Assembly (NCBI RefSeq): GCF_023093595.1
Contig: NZ_JALLIK010000106.1
Location: forward strand, 62,001-126,000
Source of the DNA: Thauera aromatica_A
GTDB taxonomy: Bacteria > Pseudomonadota > Gammaproteobacteria > Burkholderiales > Rhodocyclaceae
Reading direction: 5' to 3'
Length of the DNA stretch: 64,000 nucleotides
Below the pieces are notes generated by a model that was not told where the DNA came from, did no database searches, and was given only the letters and a program-made list of their open reading frames with translations. This document shows, one piece after another, positions 27,352-36,364 of this stretch (within the stretch, counting starts at the first letter, position 1; every line of letters begins with the position of its first letter). The translations under genes and the position numbers were made by a program.

Positions 27352-27367
27352 AGCAAGTTCAATGCCA
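27352..27367 (-). promoter_or_regulatory. possible sigma-54 promoter of the Mrp operon
   Basis: On the minus strand the bases read TGGCATTGAACTTGCT, matching the sigma-54 pattern TGGCAC-N5-TTGCT with one mismatch and exact GG/GC spacing. It lies about 92 bases upstream of the mnhA start. The surrounding AT-rich bases could also serve a sigma-70 promoter. No enhancer-binding site was identified. Confidence 0.35.
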
Positions 27368-27456
27368 GATTCCCTGGATATGTGGTCGAGCGCGAAATTC
27401 TCCGAAGGTCGCATGGTTCACCCGGCATGCACCCGCGCCCTGCGGGTGCCGGGGGC

Positions 27457-30195
27457 TCACGCCAGGCCAAGCCGCCCTGCCAGCCCGCTGCGCCTGACCA
27501 CGGCCTTCTCCAGCTCGGCGACGCTGAACACCAGCAGGCCGGCGCCGATCACCTTGCACCATTCGACCGGGCTCAGCGCCGCCGACCCGAAGATGCCCTG
27601 CAGCAGCGGCGCGTGCGTGTAGGCGAGCTGCAGGGGAATGCAGGCGGCGATCGCGACCAGGACGCAGGGATTGCCCGCAAGCCCCTCGCGACTTATCACC
27701 GGGCGCAGGATGAAGCGGCTGTTGAGCAGATAGAACATCTCCGCCGCCACCACGGCATTGACCGCCATCGTGCGCGCGGTCTCGACGCGGGTGCCGGCGT
27801 TCAGCTCCCACAGGAACAGCCCCAGTGCGCCGCTCATCATCAGCAGCGACACCATCAGCACCCGCCACACGAAGAAACCGCTGAGCAAGGCCTCAGCGGG
27901 CGGTCGCGGCGAACGGTTCATGATGCCCCGCTCGGCAGGCTCGAAGGCCAGCGCCAGGCCGAGGGTGCTGGAGGTGACCATGTTGATCCACAGCACCTGC
28001 GCGGGGGTGAGCGGCAGGGTGAGTTCGAACAGGATCGCGGCGATCACCACCAGGGCTTCCCCGCCATTGGTGGGCAGCATGAAGAGGATGAACTTCTTCA
28101 GGTTGTCGTAGACCGCGCGGCCTTCGCGCACCGCCTGCGCGATGGTGGCGAAGTTGTCGTCGGCGAGCACCATGTCGGCGGCCTCCTTGGCGGCCTCGGT
28201 GCCCTTCAGGCCCATCGCCACGCCGACGTCGGCGCGCTTGAGCGCGGGAGCATCGTTGACCCCGTCGCCGGTCATCGCCACCACCTGGCCGTCGTCCTGC
28301 AGCGCCTGCACCAGGCGCAGCTTGTGCTCCGGCGCCGCGCGCGCGAAGACGTCGATCTCCATCGCCACGCGACGCAGCGCAGCGTCGTCCATCATCTCCA
28401 GCTCCGCGCCCGTGATCGCGGGCTTGCCCGCGCCGATCGCCAGTTGCGCACCGATCGCGCGCGCGGTCTCGGCGTGGTCGCCGGTAATCATCTTGACCCG
28501 GATGCCAGCGTGGTGGCAGTCGCCGACCGCCCGCACCGCCTCTTCGCGCGGCGGATCGATGATGCCGACCAGGGCGAGCAGCACGAAACCGCCCTGCATA
28601 TCCGCGAAGCCCAGGCTCGAGCCCTGCGGCGCCGCACGCCGGCAGGCCAGGGCGAGCAGGCGCAGGCCTTGCGCCGCGGTGTCGGTCGCCATGCGTCGCC
28701 AGTCGTCAATTTCCAGCGCCTGTTCGCCGTCATGGCCGAGCTGGCTGGCGCACATGTCGAACACGGCTTCCGGCGCCCCCTTGACGAAGATCCACGAGGC
28801 GTCCTCACTGTCGCGGTGATGGGTGGCCATGAAGCGGTGCTGCGATTCGAAGGGCAGGGTGTCGAGCCGGGGCCACGCAGCGTGGGCGAGATGCTGGCTG
28901 AAACCGGCCTTGCCGCCGAGCACGAGCAACGCGGCTTCGGTGGGGTCGCCCTCGATCCGCCACAGCATGTCGTCCTCGTACAGGCGGGCATCGTTGCACA
29001 GCACGCCAGCGCGGATCGCCATCGTCAAGGCGGGATACTGCTCGGGGTCGATGATGCGGCCATCGATGCTGAGGTCGCCCACCGGCGCATGACCGACGCC
29101 GCCGACGTCGAACACGTGGCCGGTGCAGACCACGCGCTGCACCGTCATCTCGTTGCGCGTCAGCGTGCCGGTCTTGTCCGAGCAGATCACCGTCACCGCG
29201 CCGAGCGCCTCCACCGCAGGCAGGTGGCGGATGATCGCGTTGCGGCGCGCCATGCGCTGCACGCCCATCGCCAGGGTCACGGTCATGATCGCGGGCAGGC
29301 CCTCGGGGATTGCCGAAGCGGCCAGCGCCACCACCATCATGAACATCTCCGCCGCGCCATGCCCGCGCCAAACGGTGCCGAGGAGAAAGGTCAGCGCCGA
29401 AAGGCCGAGGATGACCATCGCCAGCACGCGGGCGAAATGGTCCACCTGACGCAGCAGCGGAGTCGTCTGACGGCCGATGTCGGCCAGCATCCGGTTGATC
29501 CGGCCGAGTTCGGTATCGGCACCGGTGGCGACGACGATGCCGCGCCCTACCCCATGGACGACCAGCGTCCCCGAGTAGGCCATGTTCTGGCGATCGCCGA
29601 GCGGCGCCGCGACGGCCACGGCGTCGACGGCCTTTTCCGCCGGCAGGGATTCGCCCGTCAGCGCGGCCTCCTCGACGCGCAGCTCGGTCACCGCGACGAG
29701 TCGCAGGTCGGCCGGCACGCGGTCACCCGAGCTCAGCACGACGACATCGCCCGGCACCAGCGCCCCGGCGTCGATCTCCTGGCGCTGGCCGTCACGGATC
29801 ACCGTGGCGCGTGTCGAGAGCATGGCACGGATCGCATCGAGCGCGGATTCCGCCTTGCCTTCCTGGATGAAGCCGATGATCGCGTTGATGATCACCGCCA
29901 TCATCAGCACGCCGGTGTCGATCCAGTGTTCCAGCAAGGCGGTGATGACGGCGGCGCCCATCATCACGTAGAGCAGGATGTTGTGGAACTGCAGCAGGAA
30001 CCGCTGCAGCGGCCCGCGGCGCTTGGGCGGGGCCAGCCGATTCGGGCCGTAGCGATCCAGCCGCGCCCGCACCTCGGCGTCGCCCAGCCCTGCCGGACCG
30101 GTCCCGAATTCCCGCTCGACCTGCCCGCAGGGCAACGCATGCCAGTCGCCCTGGGGCGGCCTCTCGGGTAGGGGTGCAGCAGAACGATTCGTCAT
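27457..30195 (-). CDS. P-type cation-transporting ATPase (type II, PMA1/CtpF-like)
   Basis: This is a 912-residue ion pump of the inner membrane. Landmarks are the TGES actuator loop (180-183), PEGL in M4 (297-300), phosphorylation Asp340 in SDKTGTLT, KGAPE nucleotide site near 472 and hinge TGDGVNDAP (642-650). An N-terminal cation-ATPase domain and six C-terminal membrane helices complete the type II layout. M4 PEGL resembles Ca2+ pumps. However, M6 reads NMVTSSTLGLALAFEP (738-753), lacking the Asp that coordinates Ca2+ in SERCA/PacL, while M5 has NGGEA. The ion is therefore uncertain. It is divergent from the restriction locus, with a 284-base gap. Confidence 0.85.
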   Translation of the reverse strand: MTNRSAAPLPERPPQGDWHALPCGQVEREFGTGPAGLGDAEVRARLDRYGPNRLAPPKRRGPLQRFLLQFHNILLYVMMGAAVITALLEHWIDTGVLMMAVIINAIIGFIQEGKAESALDAIRAMLSTRATVIRDGQRQEIDAGALVPGDVVVLSSGDRVPADLRLVAVTELRVEEAALTGESLPAEKAVDAVAVAAPLGDRQNMAYSGTLVVHGVGRGIVVATGADTELGRINRMLADIGRQTTPLLRQVDHFARVLAMVILGLSALTFLLGTVWRGHGAAEMFMMVVALAASAIPEGLPAIMTVTLAMGVQRMARRNAIIRHLPAVEALGAVTVICSDKTGTLTRNEMTVQRVVCTGHVFDVGGVGHAPVGDLSIDGRIIDPEQYPALTMAIRAGVLCNDARLYEDDMLWRIEGDPTEAALLVLGGKAGFSQHLAHAAWPRLDTLPFESQHRFMATHHRDSEDASWIFVKGAPEAVFDMCASQLGHDGEQALEIDDWRRMATDTAAQGLRLLALACRRAAPQGSSLGFADMQGGFVLLALVGIIDPPREEAVRAVGDCHHAGIRVKMITGDHAETARAIGAQLAIGAGKPAITGAELEMMDDAALRRVAMEIDVFARAAPEHKLRLVQALQDDGQVVAMTGDGVNDAPALKRADVGVAMGLKGTEAAKEAADMVLADDNFATIAQAVREGRAVYDNLKKFILFMLPTNGGEALVVIAAILFELTLPLTPAQVLWINMVTSSTLGLALAFEPAERGIMNRSPRPPAEALLSGFFVWRVLMVSLLMMSGALGLFLWELNAGTRVETARTMAVNAVVAAEMFYLLNSRFILRPVISREGLAGNPCVLVAIAACIPLQLAYTHAPLLQGIFGSAALSPVEWCKVIGAGLLVFSVAELEKAVVRRSGLAGRLGLA

Positions 30196-30479
30196 CGGAC
30201 GCGCCTCGCCTCGCAGGTCATGAAAGGTGAATGCCGGTTCTGCATCTGAATAAATCCTGCCACATGCGCGTACCGTCCTGCAGGGTCCGGGCGATTTTCT
30301 CTCGCAACGCTTGCCAAATCAGCGCCGCTCTCGTTAGCCACCCGATTGTAGCGAGCTCCGCCCGCTGCACTTGCGCCTTGGTTCTCCGGGTAGCTCTTCC
30401 GGCATTGCCCCCTGCCTGCCCCCAAGCGAAAGTACTACCATCCTGCCAACATATGCCGGCAATGATGGAAGCTCGCTCG
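30196..30479. other. intergenic region between the P-type ATPase and hsdR
   Basis: 284 bases hold the divergent 5' regions of the ATPase and the restriction operon. The hsdR frame is open through it, but the sequence there has no family similarity. A TTGCCA with a weak downstream box near 30310-30340 is the only promoter-like feature, and it is not convincing. No repeats marking an island edge were seen. Confidence 0.35.
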
Positions 30480-33326
30480 ATGACCCTCAACCAGAATCCC
30501 GAACAACGCGCCCGCGACCAGATCGACGCGCAGCTCACCGCCGCTGGCTGGGCGGTGCAAGCCAAGAAGAAGATCGACTTCAGCGCCGGCCTGGGGGTCG
30601 CGGTACGCGAATACCAGACCAGCGTCGGCCCTGCCGACTACATCCTGTTCGTCGAAGGCAAACCGGTCGGCGTGATCGAGGCCAAGCCCGAGACGGCCGG
30701 CCATCACCTCACCGCGGTCGAGAGCCAGACCGAGGGCTATGCCAACGCCCAGCTGAAATGGGTCAAGGCCAGCGAGCCGCTGCGCTTCCTCTACGAAGCA
30801 ACCGGCGTCATCACCCGCTTCACCGATGCCCGCGACCCCAGGCCGCGCTCGCGCGAAGTGTTCAGCTTCCACCGCCCGGAAACCCTGCGCGAATGGCTTG
30901 GCCAGAGCGCTACGCTACGCGCTCGCCTGCAAGGCATGCCGCTGCTCAATCCACACACGCTGCCGGCCAGCGCCTTGCGCCTGCGCGACTGCCAGGAAGT
31001 GGCGATCAGCAAGCTGGAAGAATCCTTCAAGACCGACCAGCCGCGCGCGCTGATCCAGATGGCCACCGGGGCCGGCAAGACCTATACCGCCATCACCGCC
31101 ATCTACCGCCTGCTCAAGTACGCCGGCGCCCGGCGCGTGCTGTTCCTGGTCGACACCAAGAACCTCGGCGAACAGGCCGAGCAGGAAATGATGAGCTACC
31201 TGCCCATCGACGACTCCCGCAAGTTCACCGAGCTGTACCCGGTCCAGCGCCTCAAGTCCTCCTTCATTGCCAGGGACAGCCTGGTCTGCATCAGCACCAT
31301 CCAGCGCATGTACGCCATCCTCAAGGGCGAGGAGCTGGACGAGACGCTGGAAGAGCGCAGCCCGGCCGAACAGCTGACCCAGCCCAAGAAGCCGATGCCG
31401 GTGGCCTACAACCCGGCGATCCCGCCGGAGTTCTTCGATTTCATCTTCATCGACGAATGTCACCGCTCGATCTACAACCTGTGGCAGCAGGTGCTCGACT
31501 ACTTCGACGCCAGCCTGATCGGCCTCACCGCCACCCCGGACAACCGCACCTACGGCTTCTTCAAGAAGAACGTGGTCAGCGACTACAGCCACGAGAGGGC
31601 GGTGGCCGATGGCGTCAACGTCGGCAACGAGGTCTACCTGATCGAAACCGCCGTCACCAAGCAAGGCGGCCAGCTCAAGGCCGAACAGCAGGTGGAGCGC
31701 CGCGAGCGCCTGACCCGGCGCAAGCGCTGGGAGCAGCAGGACGAGGACGCGGCCTACAGCGGCAAACAGCTCGACCGCGACATCGTCAGCCCCGACCAGA
31801 TCCGCACCGTCATCCGCAGCTTCCGCGACAGGCTGCCGGAGATCTTCCCCGACCGCATCGAGGCGGACGGCCGTTACCAGGTGCCCAAGACGCTGATCTT
31901 CGCCAAGACCGACAGCCACGCCGACGACATCATCCAGTGCGTGCGCGAGGAGTTCGGCGAGGGCAATGCCTTCTGCAAGAAGCTCACCTACCGGGTCGCC
32001 GACGGGCGCAAGGACGCCGAGGGCAACCTCGTCGAGGAAGGCGAAGACCCGCGCTCGGTCCTCGCCCAGTTCCGCAACGCCTACCACCCGCGCATCGCCG
32101 TCACCGTGGACATGATCGCCACCGGCACCGACGTGAAGCCGCTGGAGTGCCTGCTGTTCATGCGCGACGTGAAGAGCCGCAACTACTTCGAGCAGATGAA
32201 GGGGCGCGGTACCCGCACCCTCGACAAGGACGATCTGCAGAAAGTTTCCTCGGCGGCGAAAACCGCCAAGACCCACTACGTCATCGTCGATGCCATCGGT
32301 GTCACCAAGTCGCTGAAGACCGCCAGCCAGCCGCTGATCACCAAGCCCGGCGTGCCGTTCAAGGATCTCGCCATGGGCGTGATGCGCGGCGCCAGCGACA
32401 GCGATACCGTCAGCTCGCTGGCCGGGCGGCTGGCGCGTCTGGCCAGGCAACTGGAGCCGGTCGAGCACAAGAAGGTGGAAGCGCAGACCGGCGGCCAGCC
32501 GCTCAGCCACATCGTCGCCGGCCTGTTCAACGCCATCGACGCCGACCAGGTGGAAGCCCGCGCCCTGGAACTGGCCGGCCAGCCCGAGGGCAGCGACCCC
32601 GGCGATGCGCTGCGCGACCAGGCCCAGGCCGCGCTGGTCAAGGACGCCGCCAAGGCGCTCAACGGCGAGCTGATCGAGCTGCTCGACCGCATCCGCCGCG
32701 AGCGTGAGCAGATCATCGACCACGACACCCTGGACGAGCTGCTGCATGCCGGCTGGCAGGCGGACAGCGCCGAGGTGGCCCGCCAGCAGACCGAAGACTT
32801 CGCCGCCTGGCTGGACGCGCACCGCGACGCGCTGGTGGCGCTGGCCATTTATTTCAACGTGCCGCAGCGCCGCCGCGAAGTCACCTTCGAGCAGCTGCGC
32901 GCGGTGGTCGACGCGCTCAAGGCCGACCGCCCCAAGCTGGCGCCGCTGTCCGTCTGGCAGGCCTATGCCCGGCTGGAGGACTACAAGGGCAAGCACCCGC
33001 TCAGCAACCTCACCGCGCTGGTAGCGCTGATCCGCCGCGTGTGCGGGCTGGACGACACGCTGACGCCCTTCGAGGAAACCGTGGCGCGCAACTTCAAGGC
33101 CTGGATCTTCAAGCGCCACGCCGGCAAGGGCGAGAAGTTCAACGCGCAGCAGATGGAATGGCTGCAGATGATCCGCGACCATATCGCCAGCTCGGTCCAT
33201 ATCGACACCGACGCGCTAGACTTGCCGCCCTTCGACCGCGCGGGCGGGCTGGGCGAGTTCTACGAGCAGTTCGGCGATGCCTACGAGGCCGTGCTGGATG
33301 AAATCAATGAGGCGTTGGTGGCGTGA
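30480..33326 (+). CDS. hsdR: type I restriction enzyme R subunit (HsdR, EcoEI-like)
   Basis: This 948-residue motor and nuclease subunit cleaves unmodified DNA after ATP-driven translocation. The PD-(D/E)xK nuclease core is visible at the N-terminus: ADYILF (Asp53) and GVIEAK (Glu67, Lys69). The helicase part has Walker A ATGAGKT near residue 196, DECH near 325, GLTATPDN near 352 and the motif VI region QMKGRGTRTLDKDD near 570. The C-terminal EcoEI-type domain contacts the methylase. The start is the ATG preceded by GGAAG at 30468-30472; Met codons 27 and 18 bases upstream are alternatives. The stop overlaps the hsdS start (TGATG). All motifs are intact, so the gene looks functional. Confidence 0.92.
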   Translation: MTLNQNPEQRARDQIDAQLTAAGWAVQAKKKIDFSAGLGVAVREYQTSVGPADYILFVEGKPVGVIEAKPETAGHHLTAVESQTEGYANAQLKWVKASEPLRFLYEATGVITRFTDARDPRPRSREVFSFHRPETLREWLGQSATLRARLQGMPLLNPHTLPASALRLRDCQEVAISKLEESFKTDQPRALIQMATGAGKTYTAITAIYRLLKYAGARRVLFLVDTKNLGEQAEQEMMSYLPIDDSRKFTELYPVQRLKSSFIARDSLVCISTIQRMYAILKGEELDETLEERSPAEQLTQPKKPMPVAYNPAIPPEFFDFIFIDECHRSIYNLWQQVLDYFDASLIGLTATPDNRTYGFFKKNVVSDYSHERAVADGVNVGNEVYLIETAVTKQGGQLKAEQQVERRERLTRRKRWEQQDEDAAYSGKQLDRDIVSPDQIRTVIRSFRDRLPEIFPDRIEADGRYQVPKTLIFAKTDSHADDIIQCVREEFGEGNAFCKKLTYRVADGRKDAEGNLVEEGEDPRSVLAQFRNAYHPRIAVTVDMIATGTDVKPLECLLFMRDVKSRNYFEQMKGRGTRTLDKDDLQKVSSAAKTAKTHYVIVDAIGVTKSLKTASQPLITKPGVPFKDLAMGVMRGASDSDTVSSLAGRLARLARQLEPVEHKKVEAQTGGQPLSHIVAGLFNAIDADQVEARALELAGQPEGSDPGDALRDQAQAALVKDAAKALNGELIELLDRIRREREQIIDHDTLDELLHAGWQADSAEVARQQTEDFAAWLDAHRDALVALAIYFNVPQRRREVTFEQLRAVVDALKADRPKLAPLSVWQAYARLEDYKGKHPLSNLTALVALIRRVCGLDDTLTPFEETVARNFKAWIFKRHAGKGEKFNAQQMEWLQMIRDHIASSVHIDTDALDLPPFDRAGGLGEFYEQFGDAYEAVLDEINEALVA

Positions 33327-34864
33327 TGAGTGACGAAGCAGGAAGTGCAGTAAGAGCCCAGCTTGGCTGGGTAATCCGCCAAGACGTGGATAAGGCAGGC
33401 CCTGCGGCGACCGACGGCGAAGAATTTATCTACGTCGACATCAGCAGCATCGACCGTGACAGCAAAAAAATCACGGATGCCAAGAAAATAGCGACCAGCA
33501 GCGCACCGAGCCGCGCCAAACAGCGACTGCAAACTGGCGACGTTCTTGTTTCCATGACGCGACCGAACCTCAACGCCGTGGCCATGGTCCCCCGCGAACT
33601 TGATGGGGCAATCGGCTCCACTGGATTTCATGTCATACGCACAGAGCACGTTGATTCCAGATTCGTTTTTTATCTAACTCAAACTAGAGATTTCATCGAG
33701 TCACTGAGTCAGCGTGTTCAAGGCGCTCTTTATCCAGCAGTTCGACCAGCTGACATCGATTCTTTTGAATTCTTGTTGCCTCCCACCGCCGAGCAAGTCC
33801 GCATCGTCGCCAAGCTGGACGAACTGTTCTCCGAACTCGACCAGGGTGTGGAAAACCTGCGCACCGCCCAGCAGCAGCTCAAGGTCTACCGCCAGGCCCT
33901 GCTCAAGCACGCCTTCGAGGGCAAGCTGACCGCCGAATGGCGGGCGCAGAATCCCGACAAGCTGGAATGCGCCGAGGCGCTGCTGGCGCGCATCCAGCAG
34001 GAGCGCAAGGCGCGCCAGCAGCAGCTGACGGAATGGCAGGAAGCCCGGCAGGCCTGGGAAGCCAACGGCAAGAGCGGCAGCAAGCCGGCCAAGCCCAAGG
34101 CTCCGAAAGTATTGCCACCGCTGACGACCAAAGAGCTGGCGGAGTTGCCGGGATTGCCGGCGGGTTGGGCGTGGATGAAAATCCATCAACTCTGCGAGGT
34201 TGTCAGAGGGGGATCACCACGCCCAGCAGGAGACCCCAAGTTCTATGACGGGAATATCCCATTTCTTAAGGTTGCTGATCTTACCAAGGGCTCTTCTCCG
34301 TACCTGACAAGCTACACATACACAATAAAAGAGGCAGGGCTTAATAAAACTCGACAAATAAAGCCAAACACACTGCTTTTGACGAATAGCGGTGCAACCC
34401 TTGGTGTTCCTAAAATCTGCCTGATCTCAGCAACAATGAATGACGGTGTGGCCGCATTCCTCGGGCTCCCACAAGATCAACTCCTTTACCATTACTATTT
34501 CTGGCAGAGCCAAACGGAGCGGCTGCGGAACATTGATCAGGGTGCGGCGCAGCCAAACTTGAATACTGACCTGATCAAAGAGACCCCAATCCCCGTCTGC
34601 TCGCCAGTCGAGCAAGCGACCCTGACCCAAACAATCGAAGCAGCCCTTTCTGGAGCTGACCAACTCGAGCAAACAATCACCACCTCCCTGCAACAAGCCG
34701 AAGCCCTGCGCCAGTCCATCCTGAAAAAGGCCTTCTCCGGCCAGCTGGTGCCGCAGCACCCCGACGACGAGCCGGCCAGCGTGCTGCTGGAGCGCATCCG
34801 CGCCGAGCGTGCCGCCCAGCAGCCCGCCACAAGGCGCGGGCGCCAGCGCAGGGCTGAGGCATGA
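33326..34864 (+). CDS. hsdS: type I restriction-modification specificity subunit (HsdS)
   Basis: This 512-residue DNA-recognition subunit is shared by the restriction and methylation complexes. Two target recognition domains are seen: residues about 1-150 and about 280-425 (starting LPAGWAWMKIHQLCEVVRGG). They are separated and followed by conserved helical repeats (PPTAEQVRIVAKLDELFSEL, LLKHAFEGKLTAEW; then SILKKAFSGQLVPQ, SVLLERIRAER). Both recognition domains are visibly richer in A/T and in Lys/Asn/Thr than the helical regions, a common sign of domain exchange. The first domain lacks the usual leading LPxGW motif. The start shares one base with the hsdR stop, and the stop overlaps the next ATG (ATGA). 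Confidence 0.9.
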   Translation: MSDEAGSAVRAQLGWVIRQDVDKAGPAATDGEEFIYVDISSIDRDSKKITDAKKIATSSAPSRAKQRLQTGDVLVSMTRPNLNAVAMVPRELDGAIGSTGFHVIRTEHVDSRFVFYLTQTRDFIESLSQRVQGALYPAVRPADIDSFEFLLPPTAEQVRIVAKLDELFSELDQGVENLRTAQQQLKVYRQALLKHAFEGKLTAEWRAQNPDKLECAEALLARIQQERKARQQQLTEWQEARQAWEANGKSGSKPAKPKAPKVLPPLTTKELAELPGLPAGWAWMKIHQLCEVVRGGSPRPAGDPKFYDGNIPFLKVADLTKGSSPYLTSYTYTIKEAGLNKTRQIKPNTLLLTNSGATLGVPKICLISATMNDGVAAFLGLPQDQLLYHYYFWQSQTERLRNIDQGAAQPNLNTDLIKETPIPVCSPVEQATLTQTIEAALSGADQLEQTITTSLQQAEALRQSILKKAFSGQLVPQHPDDEPASVLLERIRAERAAQQPATRRGRQRRAEA

Positions 34865-36357
34865 CCCCGGACCATCTGGCCGAACTGCTGCGCGGCGGCG
34901 AAGGGCTGACCGTCGAGTTCAAGCGCGCCCGCGCGGCGCTCAACCGCGACATCTACGAGACCATCTGCGCCTTTCTCAACCAGCGCGGCGGCACCCTGGT
35001 GCTGGGCGCGGCGGACGACGGCACGGTGACCGGCATCGCCCCCGAGGCGCTGGTGCAGATGCGCAAGGACCTCGCCAACACCCTGCACAACCCGCAGAAG
35101 ATCAACCCGCCGATGCCGCTGGTGCCCGAGCCGGTCGAGCTGGACGGGCAGACCCTGCTGGTGCTGAGCGTGCCGGAAAGCTCGCAGGTACATAGCTGCA
35201 ACCAGCGCATCTACAGCCGCAACGAGGATGGCGACTTCGACATCACCGGCCACGGCCAGCTGCTGGCCGAGCTGTACTTGCGCAAGCAGGTCGGCTACAG
35301 CGAGAACCGCATCTTTCCGCAGATCCGCCTCACCGACCTGCGCAGCGACCTGATCGAGCGCGTGCGCCGCAACGTGCGCCTGCAGCGCGCCGGCCACCCC
35401 TGGGCCGAGCTGGACGACCTGGAGTTGCTGAAAAGCGCCCGCCTCTACCAGCGCGACTACCAGACCGGCGCCGAAGGCATCTCCATGGCCGGCGCCCTGC
35501 TCTTCGGCCGCGACGAGGTGGTGCTGGGCGTGGTGCCGCACCATCGCACCGACGCCCTCCTGCGCGTGCAGGATCTCGACCGCTACGACGACCGCGACGA
35601 CATCCGCACCAACCTGCTGGAAAGCTACGACCGGCTGATGGCCTTCGTGAACAAGCACATCGCCGACCCCTTCTACCTGGAGGGCAGCCGGCGCGTCAGC
35701 CTGCGCGACCGCATCTTCCGCGAGGTGGTGGCCAACCTGCTGATCCACCGCGAATACCTCAATCCCTTCCCGGCCAAGCTGATCATCCAGCGCGACCGGG
35801 TGGTCACCGAGAACAGCAACAACCCCCATGGCCTGGGCCTGCTGCGCCCGGACGACTTCGCGCCCTCGCCGAAGAACCCGGCCATCGCCCGTGTGTTCCG
35901 CGAGATGCAATGGGCCGAGGAGCTGGGCTCGGGCGTGCGCAACCTGTTCAAGTACGCCCGTGCCTTCGGCGGGCACGACCCGATCCTCAATGAGGCGTCG
36001 ATCTTCCGGGTGACGGTGATGCTGCCAACGCTGCCGATGAGTGCGACAGCCAGCCAGACTGGCGTCAAGCCGCAGCCAGAATCAGGGGCAGAGTCAGGGG
36101 CAGAGTCAGGGGCAGAGTCAGGGGCAGAGTCGCAGGCGCGCCGCGTGCTGGGCGCGCTGGTCGACGGACCGCGAAGCAAGGCCGAACTGGTCAGCCGACT
36201 CGCCCTGCCGTCGGTCAGCGGCGCGCTGAACCGCAGCATGCGCAGTTTGCTCGACGCCGGCCTGATCGAATACACCCTGCCCGACAAGCCCAACAGCCGT
36301 TTGCAACAATACCGCCTGACCGCTGCCGGCCGGGCGCATCTGAATCTGCAGGACTGA
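34861..36357 (+). CDS. AlbA/Schlafen-domain ATP-binding protein with RecG-like C-terminal region and wHTH
   Basis: This 498-residue protein is inserted between hsdS and hsdM. Residues about 5-125 form an AlbA_2/SLFN domain (LTVEFKRARAALNRDIYETI, FLNQRGGTLVLGAADDG). Residues about 270-400 match the HATPase_c_4/RecG-like region (RIFREVVANLLIHREY, NPAIARVFREMQWAEELGSG). A linker of GAES repeats (residues about 408-424) leads to a C-terminal winged-helix (about 428-495). The family is often annotated as a putative transcriptional regulator or ATP-dependent helicase RecG-related. It overlaps hsdS by ATGA and lies seven bases before hsdM, so it is an integral operon member. A regulator or an added defence effector are both possible; nothing decides between them. 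Confidence 0.82.
   Translation: MTPDHLAELLRGGEGLTVEFKRARAALNRDIYETICAFLNQRGGTLVLGAADDGTVTGIAPEALVQMRKDLANTLHNPQKINPPMPLVPEPVELDGQTLLVLSVPESSQVHSCNQRIYSRNEDGDFDITGHGQLLAELYLRKQVGYSENRIFPQIRLTDLRSDLIERVRRNVRLQRAGHPWAELDDLELLKSARLYQRDYQTGAEGISMAGALLFGRDEVVLGVVPHHRTDALLRVQDLDRYDDRDDIRTNLLESYDRLMAFVNKHIADPFYLEGSRRVSLRDRIFREVVANLLIHREYLNPFPAKLIIQRDRVVTENSNNPHGLGLLRPDDFAPSPKNPAIARVFREMQWAEELGSGVRNLFKYARAFGGHDPILNEASIFRVTVMLPTLPMSATASQTGVKPQPESGAESGAESGAESGAESQARRVLGALVDGPRSKAELVSRLALPSVSGALNRSMRSLLDAGLIEYTLPDKPNSRLQQYRLTAAGRAHLNLQD
36085..36132 (+). repeat. four tandem 12-bp units inside the AlbA-domain gene
   Basis: The unit GGGGCAGAGTCA occurs four times head to tail; the last copy differs in its final base, and a degenerate half copy precedes the array. 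Each unit encodes four residues (Gly-Ala-Glu-Ser register), so gain or loss by slippage keeps the frame and changes only the length of the linker between the ATPase region and the winged helix. Confidence 0.93.
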
Positions 36358-36364
36358 ATTCCCC

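Noticed and set aside
30231..30479. Extension of hsdR to the first ATG of its frame
   Set aside because: The extra 83 codons do not resemble HsdR proteins; the GGAAG-preceded ATG at 30480 begins where recognisable HsdR sequence begins.
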